A DNA stretch of 64,000 nt, from assembly GCA_034509925.1 (NCBI GenBank), contig CM067531.1, forward strand, positions 3,417,501-3,481,500, written 5' to 3'. Positions 26,501 to 39,172 of the stretch are shown in pieces. Both the position numbers and the translations under genes were made by a program. Under the pieces are notes generated by a model. That model searched no databases. It was given only the letters and a program-made list of their open reading frames with translations, and had not been told where the DNA came from. Source of the DNA: Hirudinaria manillensis. Lineage: Eukaryota > Annelida > Clitellata > Hirudinida > Hirudinidae. Position 1 is the stretch's first letter, and every line of letters starts with the position of its first letter.

Positions 26501-29500
26501 TTGTATTATTTAAAAACTTATCAATTTAAAAACATAACCTGTCATGAGCAGTGGAAAGGATAAGGATGATAATTTAAATTCTTCTGCTTTTTTTAAGCAT
26601 TCATTTATGACCTCAAATCCTTTTGCCAAATTGACATGGAAAATATGTTTGCACCTCAAATTTCCTCCAGATGTCACTGCAATGACTTCCAGTTTTCCTG
26701 ATATTGAGACGTTTGTAAAATAACTTTAAACTTCACATCTACCAAAAATCAAAGATTCTAACCATGTTTTTTGCATTCTTCTCTAATTTTAGGCCCACCT
26801 TTCTTTATAATTGCCTTTGCAATGTCACCTTAATGGAATGAAAACAACAAGTTAAAACTTATTATACTATAATAATATAATAATAAATTACCTTTAGAAA
26901 AATCAAACACGTTATCAGTACTATTTACAATGGCATCAGTTGACTCATTTGTCAAATCTCCATGGCACACTTCTACATTCAGCTTTTGAAAGTTCAAGTT
27001 GTAGCTTTTTTGCTGATAGAGAGAATCTATAAAATTACGTTAAAACATGAATAATTCATCAATTTGATGATATCCTTGTTCAAATGTCCAAACAAAAGTG
27101 CAAGAATTACAATTTGAATTCAACAATCCATACATGTTAAGTCACTCAGAAAATGTTTGCAAACAAGCTTCAAATTATAATCCTTACAAATGGATGTTAT
27201 AAACACCTTTATCATCTTATATGACATCCAATAGCAATAAAATATCAACAATAACAAATTACAAACCAAAGAAATTTCACAGGCTGAGTCGTGTTTTTTT
27301 TTTTTAGAAAGAATCACTTGAAAGTCTTACTTGTTTTTTTCATTAATTTTCTCTCCTCTTTCTGCTCATTCCATCCAGAAGAAAGAAACTCTTCAATTTT
27401 CTAAACAAGAAAACTTGATATCAGGTAATTGACACCAGCAATGTGCAGATATTTTTAATTTATTGAATCAAATATTTTAAACTCCTTTCCTTTCCAATTC
27501 TTTAAATGATAATTTAAGTCATTTTATGGCTCCCCTTCTAGTAGACCATTTTGGAAAACCTTAAGTCACTTTTTACAATTTCTCATTTAGCAAAACAAAA
27601 ATTCAATGTCAATAACCTGGAATACTGCCACGTCCTTTTCATAGACAACAAGTCTCAAATCAACTAAAGAAGATTTTGGATTGTTGCTAAAAAACTTGTC
27701 AGTCTCTTCATAAATCCAATGTGCAGCCAAATCCGCAGGTACGTTCAGCATTCCTGTTCCAAACACAGGCAGAGCCATGGATTTTAATTTTTGTTTACTA
27801 GCTTCTTTTAAAGAAATTTTAGTCAGGCTTCTTATGGACTGCAAACAATGACAAACAATAACACTTATCAATGTCCAGCAACAGAGATTAAGAGAAACTA
27901 CATTACTTCTTCTGACAGGTCATTCGAGCTATTGTACGCGGCACATGTTCCATGGAATACAAATTTGGCAGGCAGCAGGAAACCATTGGAGACAAAAATG
28001 CTTCCACAACTCAATTTGCCTTTCTTTTTAACATATTCATTGCAGGCTATTTGCATTTCAGGTCCGGCGCTGTTTGAAATCAAATTTGCAACTGCTCCAC
28101 GAGTTAGATCCAGCTCAGCAGATGCAGAATTTACGATGACATCGACCTAAGAATACCAAAGAATCAAGAATGTCTAATGAATGACTCATAACATGTCTCA
28201 GACATTCAAATGTTGAACTGCTCACATTCTGTTCAACCAAGGAGCCTCTCACAAGTTTTAAGAGGGAGTGTTCAAATTTGGAATGACTACTTTTTAATTG
28301 TGACATTTCAAATGTTTTCTCAGAATTACTTGCTGAAATGAGATTGTTTTTCTCATTTATAATAACGTGTTTTCATTTTCATGTAAAATACTTCGATAAT
28401 GTTAAAATATCACTATCTAGATTTATAAAAATGCTGGAATGATGTAATCTATTATTTATATATATTATTATATTTATATTTATATTATTAATATTATTTA
28501 TGTAATTCAAGTTAAATCTCAAAAATTCCAATAAATATTTACTCCAGTGTGCATTATAAAACAAATAAGGTTAAAAAGAATTACAAATGGTTTTATTTAT
28601 TTTATTAATCCTATTAATATTATTATATTATTAATAATATTATTATTCAAAATGCAAATTAATTGTATAAAAATTTCAAACAACCTTTTGTTCTCTCAAA
28701 GGGCTGATTTTTCTCCTTAAAGTCTTCTTCCAAAACTAGAATATCTTTGCCATGGAACTTCTTCTTGATGCCATTTTGAAACTCTTTAATAACAGCAACA
28801 CTGATGTCCACAATCTCAACAGCTTTCAAATGCCTTGAGTTCTCAGCAAAATCCTTTATGCATTTCAACAAGATGTCTGCTGCCTGTGCATGGAAATTAG
28901 AAAGAAAGAGTTAGGCAGGCGGATCTAAGTTTTCAGACAGAGTTGGTCGACCAACCGCTTCCAGAGGAAAGTTATAAATTCCAGTGGATATGGCAGGGAG
29001 TGCAATCTTTGACCACTTGTTCTCTTCAGAAGTTTCCAAAATATTCTTCATGACCTCGTTTAGTTGTTTTTCTCTTTCAACCTTTTCAGGCGATCTGTAT
29101 GTTGGTCCAACTGCATGAAGAACAGCTTCAAACTTGAGATTTCCTGGTTTGGAAATAAACACTTTGCCAACTTTCAGTTCTCCATTTTTCTCAACATGAG
29201 ATTTGCAATCTTTTGTAAGCTCAGGACCAGCTATAATAAAAATTATGAATAATTTAATTACCAACAAAAATGTGACAAAAAGGAATTTAAATATTTAATT
29301 TATTAATGCTTATCATTGAACCTGCTTCAGCTATGACTTTTGCTATGCCTCCTGCATGACAAAGTCTCTCATTGGCAGCATTTATGATTACATTGGCCTT
29401 GCTCTTCAACAGGCATCCATGAACAATGTCAAGGATCAAATTTCGTCCCAAAGTTACTCTGGCTTTTAATTCATTATCAAATTCTTCATCTCCTTCAGTG

Positions 29501-32500
29501 GGATCGCAATCTTCCACGAGCGTTTTAGTGTTGCCGGCAATTGCCTTCAGAGCCAAGCTCCCTTCCGGAGTGTTTGCATAGACTTTAAATTTATCCATGG
29601 GAATGATCTTCTTGTACAATTTGATTTCATTCAACATTTCTTCAATCTTCTGCTCCATGACCTTAATATTGGGTCTCGTTCCACTCAACCGACAACAAGG
29701 GCGTTCAGTTTCTTTGATTGGAATCTCGAGTTTATTTAATTTGACATTGTCATGCTCCGTCAATAATTTCTTCACTTGATCAACCATATGCAAGATAATA
29801 AATGTGTGCTTGCTTTCTGGAATGATTATTCTTTTCTCATAAAATGCTTGTATGTCAAAGTAGGAATTGATGGACTGAAAGGCCACATCTACATCGTCCA
29901 TCAAGCCACTGATGGTTATTCTAGCTTCATTGCAATTAATGATTAAAGGATAACTGGTTTTCAATTCTTTAATTTTCTCGTCCCATTCTGTCTTAAATAA
30001 TGTTTCTTGCATATTCTCATCTAAAGGTATTTCCTTCTGGACCAGTTTTGAATACAAAATTGATAAGGCATTATCTACTTCATCCTTGTGTGATGCTTGG
30101 ATGAACAAAGTGTTCGAACTGCTGACAGACAATGCCACTGTTAAGTTTGCTTCTTGAAAGGCTTTGTTAACGGGATCCATAACTTCAGGTCGACCTTGCA
30201 CCAACTCCACAATAAAACTTCTGCAATCGATTCTCTTGCACAAAGACTTGCCTAACAACATATATATTTCACCTTCGGCTTTTCTTATGTTTTCGGGCAG
30301 ACCATGCAACGTGACGCAACTTTCTTTAAAATCACAGTCAACGTTAAAGTTAAACAATTTTTGATTTTGTTTCTTCTTTAAAAAATCAATTTGAATTGGC
30401 TTCAGTGACAAATCTTTTGTCTTTACCAATGAACTTTGGTGCATTTTTTTTTCTTCCTGAAGTTGTATATCATTTGTCCTCTTCTGAATATTGTCAACAA
30501 CTAGTCTTAAACCAGACAATATTAAGAAATTAGGCTCATAATGAACAAGAATATCACTCCATATTCTAATTTCTCCACACTTCAGCTTAATATAACTCTC
30601 TGAATTTCCAAGAGAATCAAACAACTGGGAAGCAACGCTATAATGAGTCTCCACTGTCAACTTAATCTTGCAAACAAGAAACTTATTTTTGAGATCATTA
30701 ATTAGTTGCAAACAATCTTTTTCCCATGTTTGCAGTTCATGCAAAGCAAAAGTTCTGTGATTTTCAAGTTTTATCCTTATTTCAATATCTTCTTCAACCA
30801 AATCTTTTGGCCAGGCAATGACGGCACATCTTTTCTCAAGCTCTGCCTCGACTGATTTCCTATTGTTATCACTTTTCAAGAGAAAATTTACAAGGTCAGC
30901 TTCCCACGTAACAGATACGTATTTCTGCAACCAGCATTTACAATCTGAATTGTCCTCTGTTGGATAGATGATTCCAAACTGAAGGAGTTAATTTTAAAAA
31001 ATTGAATAAATATAATCAATAATATAAAAATGTATTAAAATGAAAATATAAGCTATTTCAGCCAATGTAAACAAATTACTGAGATTTGAATGAACCAACT
31101 TGTTCATAATGCAAAAATAATTTCAATTTTTTATCCTGCAAAGTGTAATCACCAGCATTAACAATTTCTTCTAGACCTTCAATTAAGTCATCTTTTAATT
31201 TAATAATGTTAATTGCTTAAATTTAGCGATCATCATAAATACAAAATCAAGATTTACATGTTGGATCCTCAAACCACAGGAGAGCAAAATCATCCCCATA
31301 AAAATCCTTTTTAATTCTCAAGTTGCAAAATCTTTCGCTCTCAAAATAATTTCTTATTTCTTCGGTCGCTAAACCAGAAACGTTGAAAACTTGAATGGAG
31401 TTTGGCTTTTGAATTTGCACGATCCCCAACATTTTGTCAAGAAAAGGTTTTGAATAAAGCACTCTTTGAAGTGACTCAAAATCTAAATAGTTTCACATTT
31501 CGTTACAAATTATACAAAAAATCCGATCAACTCAAACTTGAGGTACTGACCTTGTTGAAGCTTAAAAACAATAAGTACATTGCATGGCTTTGATCTGGCA
31601 TAATACACTCTGGAAATTTCTTTTCCCATAAGATGTTCATTTAAATATTGAATAAGATCCCCATTATCAAAAATAAGTGGAAGATTAGTTAAAATGTATC
31701 TGTCAGAAAGAACATCACCAGTCATTGAGGGGGAAAATATTGGAATCAAGCTGTGGACTTTAAAATCAGTGCCTTCAAATGAACAAATCTCCTTGTATAC
31801 TTCTAAGTCTAGAAAACAAAACAATTAATTAATTAAAATTTTTAAAATTAATTAAAATGACTTTTGAAAATTATGTTCAAAGTTCAAGATTAATGAAACC
31901 TCTAGGACTGGCATAAGTTATCGTCGCAGTACACTCAGCTTCATTGATGTAGACTTTTGTAATTGTATGGCCATGCTTCTCAAAAATCAATCTGATATTA
32001 AATTCACTTATTAATCTGGACATAGAAACTTTGATGCCACACGAAAGTCTTTTGAAATCGGCTAGATCGTCAGAAATTTCAAGGAATTTCAGTCTGCATT
32101 CACAAAGTTGATGAACTTTATTTTCCAAGATCTCTTTCAAACCTATGATTATGATCGTTACGTTAATTAAAATTGTATCATCAGCAAGGAGTCAAAGCAT
32201 CTAAGCTTGCCATCAAAAGCTGGGAGAGTAAAAGTAGCACATCCTTTCTCAGGGTCAAAGTGTAAAATGTTTATATCGTCACCAGAGATACCAGTATTTT
32301 CCAAGTACATCAGCAATAGCAGCTCCTGATTAATGTGATTAAGTGATGTCGACAATCCAGTCAGTTGAAAAGAGATCTGTTTTTGATTCATTTGAGGGGC
32401 ACAAATTGTGTAATCGATGCCATCCACTGTTATTACACCGGCATCCAAAAAATTCTCAGCAACTAATTGATATTATATGTCAAATAATTTATTAAATAAA

Positions 32501-32713
32501 TATTAAACAGAGATGTAAATGTTGATATTTAAGAAAATTAAAAGTCTAACTGAGCTGACCAGCTGAGTCTTCAAATGTTACATCAACGAAATCCTTTCCT
32601 TCAGCATGTTTAACAACTCTCCCTCCTTTGTAACGAGGGGATTCCAAGTGAATAATTAACAAAATGATTTTCTCTCTTGGAAATTTTAATACTCTCACGA
32701 TTCTCTCATTCAT
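23562..32713 (-). CDS. PARP14-like macrodomain ADP-ribosyltransferase, about 1,895 aa
   Basis: Twenty-three phase-consistent exons: 32713-32551 (or 32560), 32462-32211, 32142-31900, 31808-31551, 31482-31258, 31191-31100, 30978-29322, 29230-28956, 28883-28685, 28332-28226, 28146-27907, 27838-27617, 27400-27331, 27026-26892, 26828-26763, 26697-26539, 26447-26265, 25782-25622, 25558-25367, 24796-24595, 24520-24381, 24174-23982 and 23815-23562. RRM-like modules fill about residues 1-410. A large exon (411-963) holds KH/RRM-like repeats and the start of macrodomain 1 (NAANERLCHAGGIAKVI; loop STGIYNFP). Macrodomain 2 (VDVIVNSASAELDL; GTGMLNVP) and a degenerate macrodomain 3 (DAIVNSTDN) follow. Next come a KH-like segment, a WWE domain (VQWYHKNVDFRKYP) and an ART domain with LWHTVG, GTGSYFF and AYPEYLIHY. 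This matches mono-ADP-ribosyltransferases of the PARP14 group, which act in stress and immune signalling. The residue after the catalytic His is Thr, not Gly. One intron begins with GC (32210). Confidence 0.9.
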
Positions 32714-33209
32714 CGAGAAGTGATAACTATGCAAAAGCAACTTAAAATTAACAAATTTTCAGCAAATTCTGAGCGTAATCGTAAATTCAAAACAGAAAGA
32801 GCCTCAAACAAATAAACTTGGGAATACCAATCACGTGAAAAGGCAGCCGTCTATTAATAAATCCTCATTATATTAAATTAAAAGACCCGTCATAAATTAA
32901 AGAGAAGCTGAAACTGATTTTGTTTTCAGTTAATCATAATTTTTCATAGCAACAAATAAATTTTCAAATCTTTTGGCTTTTAAATCCTGCAGAACATTCT
33001 GAGCAAAAACAAATCCACAATAATAATGCTTAGAATTTTACGTTATTCCCAAACAATTATTAAAAATAATGTCGTAATTTTTCACATTTTAGCCAACAGA
33101 GCATCGACAATTCAAACTAACCAATAGATTTGATTTTAGTCACGTGATAACCGGTACTCGTCTGCTTCTGTTAGAAAAAGTTGAGTCCGTTGAGTCGTCT
33201 GTCGTTAAT
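32714..33209. promoter_or_regulatory. Putative bidirectional promoter, macro-PARP / TBP-like
   Basis: Fewer than 500 bp lie between two divergent ATGs (minus at 32713, plus at 33210). No coding sequence is supported inside. The short spacing suggests shared control elements, though no specific motif was identified. Confidence 0.45.
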
Positions 33210-33779
33210 ATGGCTTCGTTAAGAAATAAAGATTATAGGCGCAGAAGGCTTGTTGGACGCAAAGAGTTTATTTCGTCAACTTATTTATTCGACCTCGGGA
33301 AGTATATCGAATTGGACGCGTTGGATGTTAGAAGTTTTGGAATTGAAAGTTATGATGAATTTGAAGACAAGCTAGATTGCACTATTCGTGCGGGAGCTGT
33401 CTTCTTATCAGTTTCAATACACAGAGACGGAAAAGTCCAAATGAAGGGTCGTATTTCTTTCGAAGATGCCAGAATAAGAGCAGAACAATTTCTAATCAAA
33501 CTCTCCATTTATCTGCCGGATTTTCGACAAGTGACTCTTGAATTGCACCAAATTAGTTACACCGCAAGAACAAGATTTCCAGTTTCCCATCTGAAGTTGC
33601 AGGATGTTGTTGGAAAAAACAAATACAAAGTCGAATGGGAGGGACTGCAAAGTCTGAAAGTACAAAGGGGAGAAGATGTTGCCTACATCGATGACCGCGG
33701 AAACGTTTACTTAACCAGTAGAGACGAAGAAGGGTCAGACGCTCTCATAGAAGCTTTAGCTGAACTTCGTATCCACTAA
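33210..33779 (+). CDS. Intronless protein with a probable, very divergent TBP-type fold, 189 aa
   Basis: The start is chosen at the ATG in AATATGG, with a purine at -3; an in-frame ATG at 33144 would add 22 residues. The sequence reads as two related halves, like the TBP saddle. Half 1 (about 20-104) has STYLFDLGKYIELDAL, then VSIHRDGKVQMKG, then the helix FEDARIRAEQFLIKL; these align by eye with the TBP segments NLGCKLDL, LIFSSGKMVCTG and the following helix. Half 2 (about 128-187) has LQDVVGKNKYKVEWEGLQ, then YIDDRGNVYLTS and a final helix, matching TBP's QNIVGSCDVKFPIRLEGLA and SGKIVLTGA segments. The phenylalanines of the TBP stirrups are replaced (His and Asp), and half 2 is shortened. 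It could be a TBP-related factor that no longer bends DNA, or another TBP-fold domain. The coding status is good; the family is an inference. Confidence 0.6.
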   Translation: MASLRNKDYRRRRLVGRKEFISSTYLFDLGKYIELDALDVRSFGIESYDEFEDKLDCTIRAGAVFLSVSIHRDGKVQMKGRISFEDARIRAEQFLIKLSIYLPDFRQVTLELHQISYTARTRFPVSHLKLQDVVGKNKYKVEWEGLQSLKVQRGEDVAYIDDRGNVYLTSRDEEGSDALIEALAELRIH

Positions 33780-34763
33780 TTGGATTGCATTGATCGCTTT
33801 TAGTTATTCAAGTTGTACTTTTCACGCTTGTGTTTCATTTTTCAATTAAGCTGAAATTGTTATTGGAAATACTCGGCATTTCAGAAGTTTGCTTTACTTG
33901 GCTCCAATAATATTAGTGACAAAAAATTGAAAACAAATCCACATTTGATTTGTGTTCGTTGATTGAATTGAGAAACTGATATCTTGATAAATTATCCCTT
34001 AATTTGCAACTCAATATTGGAGGCAATGCCAGAGTGAGCAAATATTAACCCTTTAATATTTATGGTAATAGTTATGGGTCTACACCCAATGAGCGGTCAC
34101 TTTATTTCCGAGCACTTTGTTTTTGAGCCCGATCAGGAAACGTATTCTTATTATGGCCCTCTAAATATTTTAGCTTTCAATGAGCACCATGATTTTCCGA
34201 ATATTCCCGGAAAATTTCTTCCGACTGTAAGGGACTCACGTTATTGTTATTAGTAATAAATATTTTAATTCGTAATGAGTCGAGGAGAGATTTTGGCTCC
34301 GACCAATTAATTGAAAGACTTGATCAAAAAATAACTCAAATTAATAGGCAAGAATGAAACCATGATGGAATGAGACGTTGAATTATTTTGCAGACTGACT
34401 AATGCTTGGTAGAGATATTTTGAAATATGATGCAGATTCGTGACGTTTTATTGAAAAATTCGTTTCCTACCTCTATGGCCAAATACGAGAATCAGCCTCT
34501 ACACAACCTTTTTAAGTATTTAACCTAAAAATTTATACAACCTTTAAGTATTTAATCTTAAAGTTTAATTCGTGAGAAGCGATTCTTTGGAATTCGTGGA
34601 TTGAGTGGGAAACATGGCATCCTGCTTGTTTACAGAAGAATCAATTATTTGTCATCGGGGCTGAGGGGTCTTGGAGATTTTCACATTAGGTATGTAGAAA
34701 TAAGTTCGACGTAATGAATCTGCTTGCTCAGATGTTTTGAGCTTATCGATCGGGATAACCAAG
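33780..34763. other. Intergenic region downstream of the TBP-like gene
   Basis: No gene supported. A 63-codon frame at 34062-34253 lacks motifs and splice context and was not accepted. Confidence 0.4.
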
Positions 34764-37700
34764 ATGAGTGAACCTCAAGAACAAAACAAAGCAACTCAAG
34801 CAATGGTTTCAAATTTTCAAACAGAAACATTTTTGTTATTGTTAAATTTTCTGACATCATCAATGGCACCAAGAGGTTTTCTAAAAAACCTACACTGTTT
34901 GCAAGGTAAGACCTTGCTTTCCACCATCTAAACTTTCAAACTTTCAAAATATCAATTTTGAAACACTAAAATCAAACAGAAATTAACCTCCTATTCAAAA
35001 AAAAATTATTTATTTATAAATAAATTTGTAAACATAGAACATAAATTTTTAAATATTTGTAAATATTTTCAGTAAATTGCAACTTTATAGTCATTCACAA
35101 TGTCTGTTACAGATTAAGATAGTTCCCAATCATCTTGAACACTCATATAAAGAAATGAGTAAGTTTAATCATATTTTGCTATCAAGTTGGACCTGTTTGC
35201 ATAAGTTCTAATGTGAATGATCTGTAAGAATTTTTGAGCTATAAAATATTCTCTGAGAACCCTAGACTTTATGCACATATCTTAAGTATGGAGTTAAGTG
35301 CATATATGATGCGCAAAAATACAGTGATTTATTTTGAATGCGGCCGAATGGGCAGTACATGGAGTTTGAGCATTATGGTCGCTTCATGCCGGGTTCAGCA
35401 CTCTCACTTTAAAAGTATAGTTAGGGATATGTCACGTTATCGGGTTAAGGTTTTGTTTTATACTATCATATATTTTGTTCTACAATATATAAACAAATAT
35501 AACAGCACAGTTACTATTAGTACTTTAAATATATTTCAAATATCTCAACTAAATATAAAATATATTATTAAATAATTACAGCTCATCACTTTTTTTGAAC
35601 AAACAGTAGCTCCTATTATAACTCCTCCCTGCATGCATAATTAATATTGCTAGGATAGTAGTTAAGTGCCAGCCTTTTTATGATGAAATGTGATGGAGGG
35701 GTTAGGTTTAAGCTAGGCCAAATAACCTGATAGGTGATTTATGGATAGAAATTAATTTGTGGAGTTAAACATTTTATAATTTAAAGCATGATAACTTGAG
35801 CACACGAGGTTACTTAAGGGCTTGCACTGAGTTTTTTTCTTGTTTCACAGCCTATGAATGCCAATTGTTTTTCAACAGCATCAACTGAAAGCATGAAAAC
35901 TAGCAAAGTAGAAAGTTTAAAGAACAATCTTCTAAAAAAATCGGCTATCAATTTTTGCAAAATATTTTTGCAAGTAATTGAGGATCAACCAAATAAGCGT
36001 GGTTTGTGATAAACTTAACATAATTTGTTAGCATCTGTTCACTACACTGAATCCTATTCATATTTAGTATTGAAAGTAAAGGAAGATCTTTGGCTTACAC
36101 CAAAAGTGTTTGAAGATATAATATTGAAAGGGATTGAAATATGTTGCCCAATACCCCACAAGTATTTGAAAGCCTGCCTCCCGAGCAGAGAAGCATTTAA
36201 TTGGGTAAACATTAACCTACTCCCTGGAGTACTGTCTGAAGAAGAATTTTTACAAATTGGGGTGTCAGAATATCCTGTTAATCGTTTGTCATTTGCAACA
36301 CCTGGCGTGACTTGTCAAATGATGGATATCATCAGGAAAATTGCTCCTAATCTCGAAATTCTGGAAATGTGTAGTACTTTTCATGATTTCAGTCATCTAA
36401 TTTCATATTCAGGGTTATATTGAGTTCTAATTTTTTTTATCTAATTGACCTCCTTCCGCATAAGAATATCAAATTTTAAATGTCTTCCAAACAGCTATAT
36501 TGAAGATAATATCCAAGAAAAAGGCTTGATTCCTTTTCCAAAATTGAGAACACTTACAATTGATATGGACGTTCTATTGCCTGCTCATCTGCTTCATTTT
36601 GATTTCATATCTTGTTCCAAATCTCTGGAAAGCATGTCCTTGAATTGCATTTGTAATCGTTTTTTTAAAAAAGAAGAGGACAGAGCTTTTTTAGATGAAT
36701 TTTTCAAGAGGATGGAAAACCTCAAGAATCTAAAAATACTTCAATTGAGTGGATCTTTAGATTCAGATAATTTTTCTTCTATTCAGAAATTTATTGAGAC
36801 TCAAAAACAGCTGAAGTGAATTCAATATTTGACATAACCAATTAGTATTACTTTGACATATTTAACCATTGCTTCAGGACAGTTGAGATGGCAGGCCTAC
36901 TAACAGATGTGCTTCGAAACTTCTTATCCGTATTTTTCAAAATGCCAAAACTTGAAAGCCTTGGACCTCCACTAGAATTTCAGCGTAAAGTGAACATGTA
37001 AATATCAGTACTGAATATTGGTACTTTAAATTCCATCTGATAACAATGATAATTTATTTCTAGTGTGGCTGTATTAACATCTTTAGCCAAAATAACAAAG
37101 TTCAAGTATGTGGGAGATTACCGTAATGATTTTGCAAATTTAACAGATCTTCATGCCGAGGTTAATGATAGTGATGATGATAATAAAAGCCATCATTGCA
37201 GCATTGATATCTTAAAATTGACAAGTAAATAATTTTATTTTGACAGCTTGGATTGGCCAGCAGTCCTTTGGAGTTTTACTTAAATTCCCTCGAATATTCA
37301 CGTACTTCAAATACCTACCTGTATTTTTTAGACAGGTTTTTAGAATATTTGTGTGATTTCAATCATTTCATTGACGTTACACCAAAATTTGAGAAGGTTT
37401 TGTATTATTTGGTTAATATTATGCAAAACAGCCTTAAAAAATGATTTTCATTTTAGGTAATTTTAACCTGTATTGGGAATTTATTGTCAACTGGCTTAAG
37501 GTGAGACCTAATTAGACACTATTTTTTAGTTAAATAGTAGATTAAATGGATATTTAACTGATTTAAAAGGATTATGTTCCCTGTCATCAGTTTGCTATGT
37601 TTCCTCAATGTTATCATCTTTTCATTCTATACTATATATATAACAGTTCTAAATTAGGTCATGCACTCACCACTCAGAATTTGCAAAATAAATTAGGATA

Positions 37701-38482
37701 AAATAGTGATGGACGTGAGACATTTTTTTAAATTTTAGAAAAGTCATCAAAGAGAGAGATAATGAATGGAGCAACGAATTTCTTGAGTTGGTTTCAACTT
37801 AAATTAATTAATTTATGAATTAATAATTAAATTAATTAATTTAAGAATTAATTAATAAATTAATTTAATTTAAGAGTTTTTAATTGGAACATATAAATCG
37901 TTCATTCAAATTGTAGAAAGCTAGCCAATCTGGTGGTCTGTAAAGCTCTATATGAAAAGGTAGAGTTTACTAACAAATAAGGCAAAACATAAATGATCAT
38001 AATGGCATCTGCAGTCACCAAACTTAAGAGATTTATTTATATTGGCCATCCTCACAGATCTGCCATTGGATGCTTGGATTAATAATATTAGTCAATTATC
38101 ATTAACCAACAATCATAAACTTATTTCAGGATATAAAAGAATATTTTGAACATTGGTTCATACATATGGTGAGAATGTTAATTAATAATTGTAATAATTT
38201 GTTATGTAATTTGTAACCAGAGACAAAACTTTTCAGATGGAGTCAGATCGTTTGAAGATATTCATGCTGAACTTTATAACCTCAAATCGACAAATGGACA
38301 TTTCAAAGATGTATCTTAGACACCTCATAACACCTCATGTAGTTCCTATCCGAAACAGTAAGGATAAATGGGATGTGAGTGGCCAAAATTTTAGAAAAAT
38401 CTACAGATTGATGCTGGCTAATTTACTGCTACCTCTTTTTGGTCTTGATTTTTATGATCTTTTTAGTGTAAATACCTTGTAA
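34764..38482 (+). CDS. Unrecognised leucine-rich protein, about 585 aa, 12 exons
   Basis: Exons: 34764-34905, 35879-36001, 36032-36413, 36495-36815, 36878-36997, 37064-37224, 37247-37335, 37457-37500, 37739-37790, 37921-37959, 38130-38168 and 38237-38482. Every junction keeps phase. The middle (about residues 130-350) has irregular leucine-rich segments such as IAPNLEILEMCSTF, FPKLRTLTIDMDVLLPAHLL, NLKNLKILQLSGSLDSDNF and MPKLESLGPPLEF. The N-terminal SLKNNLLKKSAINFCKIFL could be a BC-box or F-box-like helix pair, as in ZYG-11-type ubiquitin-ligase receptors, but this is weak. The C-terminal half is helical, and several exons are tiny (39, 39, 44 and 52 nt). No catalytic motif is visible. The intron 34906-35878 is chosen for its strong GTAAG donor and matching phase. 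An AATAAA lies at 38680. Confidence 0.68.
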
Positions 38483-39172
38483 TGGTGCCTTGAAATTACT
38501 TACAGATGAATTCTCTATTTATTTTATTGTAATCTATTTTTTCTATTACATACTATTTAATTTTCTAGATTGTTAACAATTTTGAAGTAACCAAGATTGT
38601 GATAGTTAAGAAATTTTGAATTGGAATAAAGAAGACGATGCATAGCTGAGTATGAGTATGCTATGCATTCAAGTATTTGAATAAAATTATCAAATAATAA
38701 ATTGTGCATATCAATAAAATGCAATATTATAACGATTACATTATTATATCAGGATAATTTTTATTGAAGATTCTTTTATTAAAAATGGAATAAGTCGCTC
38801 TGGTTCGGAAATTTCCAGAAATTTGTTTTCACACTCAATATTTCGAGCCCAACTAAGATTTCCGAAAATAGACTCTCCTCTCTTATATGTTACTGTTTAA
38901 TTCATCCAAAAATTATCACTCGCATCCCTGTCATAGTAAACTGAGATGTGCATCAAGCAAAAGACATTGCTAACATTAATCATATATAAGTTTATATTTT
39001 AAAAAAGGTGACTGGGAATCAACACTAATAATGTCATAACATAGTACATCAAAAGCAAAAGCACACTAACGGAAATTGTTCAGAATTAGTATGTTGAAGA
39101 ATCATTTGGAGTCACTTGATGGGTTGAATTCTACAAATATTAATTGCCCATCAGCTCTGATGAGCTAATTGA
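38483..39172. other. Convergent 3' intergenic region
   Basis: Between the leucine-rich gene and the CCDC74-like gene. It holds 3'UTR with poly(A) signals; no other feature seen. Confidence 0.45.
38680..38685 (+). terminator. Candidate poly(A) signal of the leucine-rich gene
   Basis: AATAAA about 200 nt after the stop, with further AATAAA copies a few bases on. Confidence 0.5.

Noticed and set aside
34062..34253. 63-codon plus-strand frame downstream of the TBP-like gene
   Set aside because: No motif, no splice context, and length within chance expectation.
35113..35157. Possible extra exon of the leucine-rich gene (after TTACAG, before GTAAGT)
   Set aside because: It introduces a stop in the required phase; the joint 34905 to 35879 is open and coherent without it.
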